Shown here one piece after another: positions 41,794-49,877 of a stretch of 64,000 nt of DNA; the stretch's first letter is position 1; each line of letters begins with the position of its first letter. Position numbers and translations under genes: made by a program. This DNA is from Planctomycetota bacterium (GTDB lineage Bacteria; Planctomycetota; UBA8742; UBA2392). The notes under the pieces were generated by a model. That model saw only the letters and a program-made list of their open reading frames with translations, was not told where the DNA came from and ran no database searches. The DNA is taken from assembly GCA_019636215.1 (NCBI GenBank), contig JAHBXZ010000013.1, forward strand, positions 62,001-126,000, given 5' to 3'.

Positions 41794-44700
41794 ATGTTGA
41801 ATCAGGTGCGGAAGTACGGGGCCGTGGCGCTTGTGCTGGCGCTTTTCAGCGGCGCGTTGCTGGCGCAGTCGCCCCCGATGGGCGGCTATGCCAACGCAAC
41901 GTTTACCTATGGCACGACGGACAACGACTACCTGAACAGCGTAGTCATCAAACAAAGCGGCAATACGGTGCTGAGCAACCTCGCCACCGGGCCTTCGGGT
42001 CAGCCGTACAACATCTTTTACAGTTCTGTCCCGGCCGCCAACCTGGTTCCGGGCGTTTCTGTGACGATTGAAGGCACAATCACGCCTTCCTGGCCCGAGT
42101 ACCTGTGCGCCTGGATTGACTACAACAACGACGGCGACTTTGCGGACAGTGGCGAACTGCTGGGGTACACCGGCCAGATCTCCGGTGGCGGCACAGGAAC
42201 CATCACGTTTACGCCGCCTTCGGGCATTGGCGGTGTCCGGCGCCTGCGCATCATGTGCGTGTACGGCACCACCGGGCCGCAGAACCCCACAGGCAGCTAC
42301 AGCTACGGCGAAAACGAAGACTACCTGGTGAACCTCGGGTTTGCGGTGTCGACGGAATCGCCCTTGCCCACGGCGGCCCAAAGCTCGACCTACAGCAAAA
42401 CCATCCAGGCCACCAACGGCACCACGCCATACACCTGGGGTATGCCCGTCACCGGGCTGCCGGCTGGCATTACGGCCACGCAGCAGGGCAACGACCTGTT
42501 GCTGTCAGGCACGCCCACCCAGACCGGCACGTTCACGTTTACGGTTAACGTGACCGACAGCAGCAGCCCGGCCAAGAACGCCAACAAGCAGTTCCAGTTG
42601 ACAGTGGTACCGCCGCCGGCGGCTGCACCATTTCTGGATACTTTCACCACCGACTTGGGCTGGCAGCCCGGCACCACGTGGTCGCGCGGCGTGTGCATCC
42701 CGTACTCTGTGTCGACCACGCCTGTTCGCGCGGAACCGACAACCGACGCAACTCCGACCTCCACGGACAACATGATTTTGGGGGATACCCGCGGGGGTGA
42801 CTATCCGACGAGCTTGGGTACGACGTACTGGGCAATCTCGCCCATGGTGAACTGCACGAACTTGAGCACCGTTCGCCTGCGTTTCCAACGCTGGCTTGGC
42901 TGTGCGATCGGCAGCACTGCCCAGATTCAGGTTTCCAACAACGGGACCAGTTGGACCACGGTGTGGTCAAGCACCGGCGGCACAAGCCAGACGACGATCT
43001 CCGACACAGCCTGGACTCTGTACCAGTACGACATCACCTCCGTGGCGGCTGGCAGTGCCACGGTGCAGGTGCGGTTCGGCATCGGCCCCACCGGCACTAC
43101 CCCGCACGTGGGCTGGAGCATCGACGACTTTGAAATCTTTGAACCCGGCCCGGACCTTGAAGTCAAGGAAGGCGGCGTGACGGGCACCAGCATCACCAAC
43201 AACCAGGCCGTGGGCGGGTTGCGCGACTTCGGCCAGGTCACCATGGGCGTGCAGAGCGCGCCGCTGACCATCGCGCTGATCAACAACGGTTCCACCAGCT
43301 GCACCTTCAGCAGCTTCGTCAAGGGCGGCGCCAACCCCGGCGACTTCTACATCCAGGCCGGCACCATGGCCAACCCGCTGCCGGCGGGCCAGAGCACTAC
43401 GTTCACCGTGCAGTTCTTTGTGGGCACATCGGGTACGCCGGGTGTGAAGACAGCAAACATCACCATTCCGCACAACGCCGGCGGCATTGCCGGGCAGAAC
43501 TTCGTAATCAACCTGCGCGGTGAAGCCACCAGCCCAGGAACCGGCGGCTTTGAAGCCTTTGAGATATCGGCCACCGGCAACCCGATTGCCCACCAGCAAC
43601 CGGCCACCGGCACTGTGCGTGACTTCGGCAGCGTGCTGGTTGGTCAACAGTCGGCCCCGCTGACCATCGTGATCAGCAACCCCGGGCCCGGCACCCTCAC
43701 CATGACTACCCCTGACATGGGCGGCCTGTGGTGGAACCAGTTCATCGTCAACGCCACCGGTTTCCTGACCAGCCTGCCCCAGGGCCAGACCACCAGTTTC
43801 ACGGTGCGTTTTGCCCCGACCAGCACCGGCAGCAAGGACGCCTTTGTGCGGGTCGGCAACTCCAAACAGGGCGGCCCGGCAACCTTTGAGATTCCGGTGC
43901 TGGGCAACGGCATCACTTCGGTGCCTTCCTTCGAGCCCCGCGTCGGCAGCGCCACCGGCCCCGTGGTGGGCCACAACGACCCGGCGGCAGGCACGGCCCG
44001 AGACTTCGGCGACCAGGCGGTTTCGGCCGGGCCGACCACGCCACTGACGATTGTGATCAACAACCCGGGCGGCCAGGCACTGACCCTGGGCATGCCCACC
44101 CTGGGCGGCGCCAACCCCGGCGATTTTGTCCTGAACACCACCGGCTATTCCACCAACGTGCAGGCCGGCGCCAGCACCAGCTTCACGGTTGCCTTTGACC
44201 CGACCAGCGTGGGCCAGAAGAACGCTGAAATCAGCATCACCCACAACGACACCACCAATACCTCGCCGTTCCTGATTCTGGTCACCGGCAACGGCGTCAC
44301 CACCTTCGGTATCATTGAGGTGCGTGACGGCGGCGCGGGTGGCGCCGTGGTGCCCAACCCGGCCCCGGCCACCGGCGGTTTCAACTTCGGCAACCGCGCC
44401 GTGGGCAGCGGCCCGTCGGCCGCGGCGGTCGTGCACGTAACGAACAACGGCACGGCGGCGATGACCGTGAACGCGCCGGTGTTTGTGCCCGCGACATCGG
44501 AGTTCGTGCTTGAATCGACTGGTTTTGCCGGATCGCTGGCCGTCGGCCAGAGCCGCAGCTTCAACATTCGCTTCAGCCCGACTTCGCTGGGCGTCAAGAC
44601 GGCGCAGGTCAGCTTTGTACACACCGGTGTGGGCACAAGCTCGCCGTTCCGCATCAATGTGACAGGCACCGGCGTGCCTGACGCCCCGATCGTTGAAGTG

Positions 44701-45468
44701 CGTGAAGGCTCTGTTACCGGGCAGGTGGTGGCCAGCGGTGCACCGGCCCAGACCGGTGGCGGGCGCGACTTCGGCAGCATCGACGTTGCCGCCGGCCCCA
44801 GCACACCCAGCACCATTGTAATCCGCAACCTGGGCACCCAGAACCTGGTGCTGGGTACACCGACACTGACGGGCCCGCACGCCGCGCAGTTCAGCCTGAC
44901 CCTGGGCGGCTTCACCACCACCGTGGCACCGGGCGCCAACACGCAGTTCAATGTCGGTTTTGACCCGTCGGCCGTCGGCGTGAAAGACGCGGTCATTGAG
45001 TTCACCCAGAGTGACACCACACAGGCCTCGCCGTTTCTGATCCCGGTCAAGGGCATGGGCACTTCGCCCACGGGCGTGGTGATTGCCACAGCCACCCTGC
45101 CCAACGGCGACCTCGGCAAGGCCTACCCGGCGATTATGCTGGCAGCCAGCCAGGGCGTGGGCCCGTACACATGGTCCACGTACAACTCCGCGTTGCCGCG
45201 CGGCCTGACACTGGCGTCTTCGGGTCTGCTGGATGGTGTGCCCTCGGACACCGTGGGTGTGTTCCCGGTGACGATCCGCGTCACCGACAGCACCGGCGGC
45301 ACCAACGACAAGCAGTTCACCATCACCATCGCTGGCACGGTGATTGGCAAGCAGGCCGGTGGCGCGCGTGGCGGCGGCGGCGGCTGTGCCGCGGCCGGCG
45401 CGGGCATGGCCCCGGTTGCGCTGGCGATTCTGGCCGTGATCGGCTGGCGTCGTCGCCGCAGGCAGTAG
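41794..45468 (+). CDS. Large secreted surface protein with GEVED, Ig-like and choice-of-anchor-D repeats and C-terminal sorting tail
   Basis: The 1224-residue protein has a Sec signal (VALVLALFSGALLAQ). Domains in order: a GEVED domain (about 80-182; YLCAWIDYNNDGDFADSGE, SYSYGENEDYLVNL), a putative Ig-like He_PIG domain (about 188-270; LPAGITATQQGNDLLLSGTP), a jelly-roll-like region (about 280-450; FLDTFTTDLGW, GWSIDDFEIFE), five repeats of about 127 residues of the choice-of-anchor-D/ASPM-Hydin type (starting near 472, 608, 735, 862 and 989, each with RDFG or NFG), and a second He_PIG domain (about 1095-1182). The end is Gly-rich with one Cys (GGGGGCAAAGAG), a hydrophobic helix and RRRRRQ, similar to MYXO-CTERM-like sorting tails. 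Probably cell-surface anchored and adhesive or structural. Confidence 0.92.
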   Translation: MLNQVRKYGAVALVLALFSGALLAQSPPMGGYANATFTYGTTDNDYLNSVVIKQSGNTVLSNLATGPSGQPYNIFYSSVPAANLVPGVSVTIEGTITPSWPEYLCAWIDYNNDGDFADSGELLGYTGQISGGGTGTITFTPPSGIGGVRRLRIMCVYGTTGPQNPTGSYSYGENEDYLVNLGFAVSTESPLPTAAQSSTYSKTIQATNGTTPYTWGMPVTGLPAGITATQQGNDLLLSGTPTQTGTFTFTVNVTDSSSPAKNANKQFQLTVVPPPAAAPFLDTFTTDLGWQPGTTWSRGVCIPYSVSTTPVRAEPTTDATPTSTDNMILGDTRGGDYPTSLGTTYWAISPMVNCTNLSTVRLRFQRWLGCAIGSTAQIQVSNNGTSWTTVWSSTGGTSQTTISDTAWTLYQYDITSVAAGSATVQVRFGIGPTGTTPHVGWSIDDFEIFEPGPDLEVKEGGVTGTSITNNQAVGGLRDFGQVTMGVQSAPLTIALINNGSTSCTFSSFVKGGANPGDFYIQAGTMANPLPAGQSTTFTVQFFVGTSGTPGVKTANITIPHNAGGIAGQNFVINLRGEATSPGTGGFEAFEISATGNPIAHQQPATGTVRDFGSVLVGQQSAPLTIVISNPGPGTLTMTTPDMGGLWWNQFIVNATGFLTSLPQGQTTSFTVRFAPTSTGSKDAFVRVGNSKQGGPATFEIPVLGNGITSVPSFEPRVGSATGPVVGHNDPAAGTARDFGDQAVSAGPTTPLTIVINNPGGQALTLGMPTLGGANPGDFVLNTTGYSTNVQAGASTSFTVAFDPTSVGQKNAEISITHNDTTNTSPFLILVTGNGVTTFGIIEVRDGGAGGAVVPNPAPATGGFNFGNRAVGSGPSAAAVVHVTNNGTAAMTVNAPVFVPATSEFVLESTGFAGSLAVGQSRSFNIRFSPTSLGVKTAQVSFVHTGVGTSSPFRINVTGTGVPDAPIVEVREGSVTGQVVASGAPAQTGGGRDFGSIDVAAGPSTPSTIVIRNLGTQNLVLGTPTLTGPHAAQFSLTLGGFTTTVAPGANTQFNVGFDPSAVGVKDAVIEFTQSDTTQASPFLIPVKGMGTSPTGVVIATATLPNGDLGKAYPAIMLAASQGVGPYTWSTYNSALPRGLTLASSGLLDGVPSDTVGVFPVTIRVTDSTGGTNDKQFTITIAGTVIGKQAGGARGGGGGCAAAGAGMAPVALAILAVIGWRRRRRQ

Positions 45469-45485
45469 GCGCTGCAAAGGCAATC

Positions 45486-45513
45486 AAACCCCCGCGGCAA
45501 CGCGGGGGTTTTT
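45486..45513. terminator. Bidirectional intrinsic terminator
   Basis: AAACCCCCGCG (45486-45496) pairs with CGCGGGGGTTT (45501-45511) around a GCAA tetraloop-like loop, with T-rich flanks on both strands. It ends the rightward surface-protein gene (stop 45468) and the leftward gene ending at 45517. Confidence 0.92.
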
Positions 45514-45516
45514 GTT

Positions 45517-45837
45517 TCAACGCAGGCGTGTAACGATTGTGTCGTTGCGACGCAGGGCGATGCCGTCATGCAGCACAATCGCATCGCCGTCGGCGGCCCA
45601 GGTCCCGGCGGCCACGCGGGTGACCTGCCCGCGCCCGCCGCTGATCTCGCCCTCAAAGTCCAGGTAATGCCGCCGGTGGGGGGGCAGTTCGGGCGCGGGG
45701 CAGGATTCTCCGACTGCCAGCGGCCAGCGGGCCAATTGCCAGGTCAACAGGCGGTCTTCGCCCTCGACTTCCAGCATCAGGTCAAAGTGAGCAGCCCCGT
45801 TGACCTCGTGCCGCAGAATCACGAATCTCTGGCCCAT
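45517..45837 (-). CDS. LigD 3'-phosphoesterase (DNA polymerase ligase N-terminal) domain protein
   Basis: The 106-residue protein is a compact stand-alone form of the phosphoesterase domain found at the N-terminus of LigD. The His and Asp ligands are in VILRHEVNGAAHFDLMLE (the RH...HxD pattern), and the second half has HYLDFEGEISGGRGQVTRV, equivalent to the FEG...G segment of LigD-PE. Such domains trim 3'-phosphate or ribonucleotide ends before ligation; no Ku or LigD ligase gene is in the window. The ATG at 45837 overlaps the truA ATG on the other strand by two bases. Confidence 0.82.
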   Translation of the reverse strand: MGQRFVILRHEVNGAAHFDLMLEVEGEDRLLTWQLARWPLAVGESCPAPELPPHRRHYLDFEGEISGGRGQVTRVAAGTWAADGDAIVLHDGIALRRNDTIVTRLR

Positions 45838-46714
45838 GCGCCGCATTCTGCTTGAGGTTGAGTACCACGGACAGGCCTTCTTCGGCTGGCAGCGCCAGGG
45901 GCCGGCGCGCAGCGTGCAGGCCACGCTGGAAGCGGCCATAGCCGATCTTGTGGGCCACGCGGTGCAGGTGCACGGCGCCGGGCGCACCGACCGCGGCGTA
46001 CACGCGCTGGCCATGCCCGCGCATGTGGATGTGGACTCGCGCCTGCGCTGCGACGAACTGGTGATGGCGCTGAACGCCCGGCTGCCTGCCGACTGCGCGG
46101 TGCGCACCGCCCGCGAGACAGACCCGCGCTTTCATGCGCGCTTTGATGCCCGCAGCAAGCTGTATCGGTACCGGTTTTTCCTCAGTCGCGCCCGCAGCCC
46201 GATGCTGGCCGACCGCGCCTGCCAGGTGCCGCGCAAGCTTGATATTGATGCCATGGCCGAAGCGGCTGCCCTGCTGGTCGGCACCCATGATTTTCTGAGC
46301 TTTCGCACCAACCCGGAAGAGCAGCCCGAAGTGTCAGCGGCGGCCCCTGACGAAGACGGTTCGGATACCACCGCGGATCTGCATGGCCCGGCCGCGATCG
46401 CCCATGGCGACTTCACGCCGCCGCCCTGGCGCAAGCCGCGCCCGGTGGGCACAACCCGAACCCTGTTTGACGCCCGCCTGACACTGCGCAGCGGCGTGCT
46501 GAACCTGGATGTGCGCGGCGATGGCTTTTTGCGCGGCATGGTGCGGGCGATTGCCGGCACATTGCTTGAGGTCGGCCTTGGCAAGCAGCCGCCGACCTGG
46601 GTCACAGGCTTGCTGGATGCCCGCGACCGGCGCGAGGCCGGGCCGAATTTGCCCCCTCACGGGCTGACGCTGGTTTCAGTAGACTACCCGCCGGATCCGT
46701 TTGCAGAGCGATAG
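45836..46714 (+). CDS. truA: tRNA pseudouridine synthase A
   Basis: TruA isomerises uridines 38-40 in the tRNA anticodon arm. The 292-residue protein has the catalytic Asp in GAGRTDRGVHA, the opening LLEVEYHGQAFFGWQRQ, RFHARFDARSKLYRYRF, DFLSFR and FLRGMVRAIAGTLLEVGLG. Between DFLSFR and the last beta strands there is an insertion of about 35 residues, acidic then Pro-rich (PDEDGSDTTADLHG), not typical of the family. The ATG at 45836 has no ribosome binding site and overlaps the divergent LigD-PE-like start, so the message may be leaderless. Confidence 0.95.
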   Translation: MRRILLEVEYHGQAFFGWQRQGPARSVQATLEAAIADLVGHAVQVHGAGRTDRGVHALAMPAHVDVDSRLRCDELVMALNARLPADCAVRTARETDPRFHARFDARSKLYRYRFFLSRARSPMLADRACQVPRKLDIDAMAEAAALLVGTHDFLSFRTNPEEQPEVSAAAPDEDGSDTTADLHGPAAIAHGDFTPPPWRKPRPVGTTRTLFDARLTLRSGVLNLDVRGDGFLRGMVRAIAGTLLEVGLGKQPPTWVTGLLDARDRREAGPNLPPHGLTLVSVDYPPDPFAER

Positions 46715-46778
46715 GTCTTGAAGGGCCGTGGTGCGGCCCCTAGGCTTGCGCAACTACCAACGGCCACAAAGGTTGCGC

Positions 46779-47549
46779 GTGAAAGCCATCGTTTCTGACA
46801 TCCATGCCAACCTCGCGGCCTGGCAGGCCGTGGCCAAGGACATCAAGTCCCATGGCATCACGGATATCATCAGCCTTGGTGACCTTGTGGGTTACGGGCC
46901 GGAGCCCGTGGACATCATTGATGTCGCGATGGATTTTCGCGTCAACCTGATGGGCAACCACGACGAGGCCGTGATCTTTGAGCCCGTGGGCTTCAATTAT
47001 CGCGCGCTGACGGCGATCCGCTGGACCAAGCGCGCCCTGCAGGGCGGGCTGTTCGGGTTCAAGAACAAGAAGCGCATGAGCTTTCTGAAGTCGCTGAAGC
47101 TTACGCACCGCGAGGAAGGCGCGCTGATGGTGCACGGCAGCCCGCGCGAGCCGACCACCGAGTACATTTTGCGCCACGACGCCAACGCCGCCAACCAGGG
47201 CGAGCCGATGGCGCAGAAGAAGATGGACGAGATCTTCCGCGCCTTTGAAACACTGTGCTTTGTCGGGCACACGCACATCCCCTGCGTGATCGGCCAGGAC
47301 TTCAGTTACCAGACAGAAAAGGACCTGAACTTCGAGTTCAAACCCGAAAAGGGCAAGAAATACATCATCAACGTCGGTAGCGTGGGCCAGCCGCGCGACC
47401 GCGACACCCGGGCCTGCTACGTCATCTGGGATGAAAAGAAGTTCACCTGGCGCCGCGTCGAGTACGATGTGGCAAGCACGGCAAAAAAGATCCGCGCCAT
47501 GAAAGAGCTGGACGACTACAACGCCGACCGCCTTGAGCAAGGAGTGTAA
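46779..47549 (+). CDS. Calcineurin-like metallophosphoesterase
   Basis: The 256-residue protein has the two-metal phosphoesterase motifs in order: SDIHANL (Asp-x-His), SLGDLVGYGP (Gly-Asp), MGNHDEAV (Gly-Asn-His-Asp/Glu), VHGSPR and FVGHTHIP (Gly-His-x-His), close to the MJ0936/YfcE-like phosphodiesterase branch. VGSVGQPRDRD near the C-terminus is typical of this branch. The substrate may be a cyclic nucleotide, phosphodiester or protein; sequence does not decide. GTG at 46779 is chosen because the first motif follows directly and AAAGG lies six bases upstream; an in-frame ATG at 46728 would overlap the truA end region. Confidence 0.9.
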   Translation: MKAIVSDIHANLAAWQAVAKDIKSHGITDIISLGDLVGYGPEPVDIIDVAMDFRVNLMGNHDEAVIFEPVGFNYRALTAIRWTKRALQGGLFGFKNKKRMSFLKSLKLTHREEGALMVHGSPREPTTEYILRHDANAANQGEPMAQKKMDEIFRAFETLCFVGHTHIPCVIGQDFSYQTEKDLNFEFKPEKGKKYIINVGSVGQPRDRDTRACYVIWDEKKFTWRRVEYDVASTAKKIRAMKELDDYNADRLEQGV

Positions 47550-47665
47550 AGCGTCCACAGTTGAGAGTTGAGGACGGCAGAATCGTGGCCCAGGTATCAG
47601 CCCGCCTGGTGCGACCGTTCTTGACACTCCGACCCAAACCCTGAACAGGAAGTCCAAGGAGAGCC

Positions 47666-48061
47666 ATGCGCATCACCATCACTGCCAAGCACGTCAAGGT
47701 CACCGACACCATGAAGGAGTACGCGCGCGACAAGATCGAGCGCCTGGACCGGTACTTTGACCGCATCGACACCATCCAGGTGCTGATGAACAAGGACGGC
47801 AAGGAAAACGTCTGCGAAATCAACATCCACACCGACACGCACAACCAGCTTTCGGCCGTGGTGCATAACCAGGACGACATGCATGCGGCCGTGGACCTGT
47901 GCCTGGACAAGATCCAGACGCAGCTCAAGAAGGTCAAAGAAAAGCTCAAAAGCCACAAGGGTGCCGACAAGCGCAAGAAGCTGGGCCGCGACGTCAAGCG
48001 CCTGACCCAGCGACTGCCACGCATTGATGAAGCGTCCTATGAGGACGCCAAGAACGAGTAA
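47666..48061 (+). CDS. hpf: Ribosome hibernation-promoting factor (HPF/YfiA family)
   Basis: The 131-residue protein has the beta-alpha-beta-beta-beta-alpha pattern of the family: MRITITAKHVKVTDTMKEYARDKIERLDRYF, then INIHTDTHNQLSAVV and MHAAVDLCLDKIQTQLKKVKEKLKSHK. It binds the 30S subunit in stationary phase and prevents tRNA and mRNA binding. It is the short type, without the dimerisation domain of long HPFs, but has a charged C-terminal tail of about 30 residues. AAGGAG lies at good spacing before the ATG at 47666. yvcK follows after six bases. Confidence 0.94.
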   Translation: MRITITAKHVKVTDTMKEYARDKIERLDRYFDRIDTIQVLMNKDGKENVCEINIHTDTHNQLSAVVHNQDDMHAAVDLCLDKIQTQLKKVKEKLKSHKGADKRKKLGRDVKRLTQRLPRIDEASYEDAKNE

Positions 48062-48067
48062 GTCCCG

Positions 48068-49066
48068 ATGGCGATTTTCCCGCGCCTGTTCCGACGTTCG
48101 CCCGCCGTGGTCGCCATCGGCGGCGGCACCGGCGCGTCGGGCCTGCTGCGCGGCCTGAAGGAACACACGGACAAGCTTACCGCCGTAGTCACCGTGGCCG
48201 ACGATGGCGGCAGCAGCGGCCGGTTTCGCAAGGAGTTCGGAATGTTGCCCCCGGGCGACATCCGCAATTGCCTGGCGGCCATGAGCGACGGCGGCCAGGC
48301 GCTGGAAAAACTGTTCCAGTACCGCTTCGACGAAGGCGACTTCAAAGGCCACCCCTTTGGCAACATCTTTCTGGCCGCGCTGACCCGCGTGACCGGCAGC
48401 TTTGAGTCCGCAGTGCGCGAGGCCAACTCGATCCTTAGCGTTCGCGGCCGCGTGCTGCCCGCCACCACGGCCAAGGTCTCGCTGGTGGCGGAACACGCCG
48501 ACGGCACCAAGACCACCGGCGAAACGCTGGTCGGCAAGGTGACCAAGCCGGTGGTGAAACTGGGCCTGCGGCCCGAAGACGCGCCGGCCGGCGCCGACGT
48601 GGTGGACGCGATTGAAAGTGCCGACCTTGTGCTGCTGGGCCCCGGCAGCCTGTACACCAGCGTGCTGCCCAACCTGTTGATCCGCGACATTCGCGCCGCG
48701 CTTGACCGCACAGAGGCCGTGATCGGTTACGTCTGCAACATCATGACCCAGCCCGGCGAGACCCAGGGCTTTGCCGCCAGCAAACATGCCCAGGTCATCA
48801 TTGACCACACCGGGCCTGACCTGGTTGACTTTGTTGTCGTCAACACCGGCAACGTGCCGCCAAGGCTTGAGGCCGCCTACGCCGCCGAAGGCGCCGCGCC
48901 CGTGGTTGCCGACATGGACGCGCTGAACGCGCTGCCCGGTAAACCGCGCATCCTTGCCGCCGACCTGGTGTACGCCGACAGCGTAGTACGCCACCACCCC
49001 GGCAAGCTGGCCGAGCTGTGCCTGGAAACCTTCCGCGAAGTCGGCAAGCAACGCGCCAAGGCCTGA
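48068..49066 (+). CDS. yvcK: YvcK/CofD-like gluconeogenesis factor
   Basis: The 332-residue protein belongs to the YvcK branch of the CofD-like family: VVAIGGGTGASGLLRGLKEH, VTVADDGGSSGRFRKEFGMLPPGDIRNCLAA, GHPFGNIFLAAL, LGPGSLYTSVLPNLLI and VCNIMTQPGETQGF. In Bacillus, YvcK binds UDP-sugars and supports growth on gluconeogenic carbon sources and cell-wall morphology. It starts six bases after hpf and is almost certainly in one transcript with it. It ends three bases before the convergent mtfA remnant. Confidence 0.94.
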   Translation: MAIFPRLFRRSPAVVAIGGGTGASGLLRGLKEHTDKLTAVVTVADDGGSSGRFRKEFGMLPPGDIRNCLAAMSDGGQALEKLFQYRFDEGDFKGHPFGNIFLAALTRVTGSFESAVREANSILSVRGRVLPATTAKVSLVAEHADGTKTTGETLVGKVTKPVVKLGLRPEDAPAGADVVDAIESADLVLLGPGSLYTSVLPNLLIRDIRAALDRTEAVIGYVCNIMTQPGETQGFAASKHAQVIIDHTGPDLVDFVVVNTGNVPPRLEAAYAAEGAAPVVADMDALNALPGKPRILAADLVYADSVVRHHPGKLAELCLETFREVGKQRAKA

Positions 49067-49069
49067 CAG

Positions 49070-49828
49070 TCACTTCGGCTTCCATTGGGCCGGGTCCTGC
49101 TGGTACCATGCCTTGAGTTGCTCGTACAGCGCCGGGTGTTTCTTGCGCAACTGGCGCGGCTTCTCAAAGAACGCTTCCGTGGCAACGGCGAAGAACTCGG
49201 CGGGGTTGGTGCCGCCGTACTCATCCAGCACGTGCTTCATCGGGCCGCGCAGGCGCTCGTACTCGGCGCCAAGCACCTGCGCCCAGGGGCCGTACATGCC
49301 GCGGTTGGGCAGGTCGGGCGCACCGTCGGCTGTGCCGTCTTACTGGTCAAGCTGGTGCGCGAACTCGTGCAGCACCACGTTGTGACCGTCGTGCATGTTC
49401 ACGCTGCCGCCCAGCGCGGCATCCCAGGCCAGGATCACGTTGCCGCGCGTCCAGCTTTGGCCCAGGGTCACGACATCGCGCTCGCTGACCAGGCCGTTGT
49501 CATGGTTCTTCTGGGTGGTCTTGAACGCGCCGGGATAGACCAGCACGTTATGAAGTTCCGGAAAGTAATCGTGCTTCCGGTGCAGCAGAAGCAGGCAGGC
49601 CTGGGCGGCGATGGTGACGCGGATTTCCTCGGTGAGTTCCAGCCCGCCGCAGCCTTCAAAGTGTTTCTCGGCCAGAAACACCTGCACATGGCCCAGCAGC
49701 TCGTCGCGGTCCGGCGTCGGCAGAAGGCCGAACATGGGCACGTTGCGCGCAATCACCTCGCGCCAGGTTGGAGGAAATGGCTGCGCCCGCAGTCGCGCGC
49801 GGCGCCGATTCTTGAGCCATCCGAACAT
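49070..49828 (-). pseudogene. mtfA: MtfA-like zinc peptidase gene interrupted by one in-frame stop codon
   Basis: The frame encodes an MtfA (DUF980) metallopeptidase of about 250 residues, a family that regulates PTS sugar uptake through Mlc in E. coli. The first part (MFGWLKNRRRARLR start, then DELLGHVQVFLAEKHFEGC, YPGAFKT, SWTRGNVILAWDAA) runs to the zinc motif HEFAH and then LDQ followed by TAA at 49342-49340. The same frame continues without shift as DGTADGAPDLPNRGMYGPWAQ and NPAEFFAVATEAFFEKP, including the third-ligand Glu. One base change (probably GAA to TAA) thus separates HExxH from the rest. This is either a recent nonsense mutation, a sequencing error, or readthrough. Confidence 0.88.
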
Positions 49829-49877
49829 GCAGGTGTGTTACGTCCGCCGGGGCATTCCGGCCATGGCCCGGCATCGC

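Noticed and set aside
42967..45483. An 838-codon open frame antisense to the surface protein
   Set aside because: Repetitive only because the sense gene is repetitive; no start signal and no domain.
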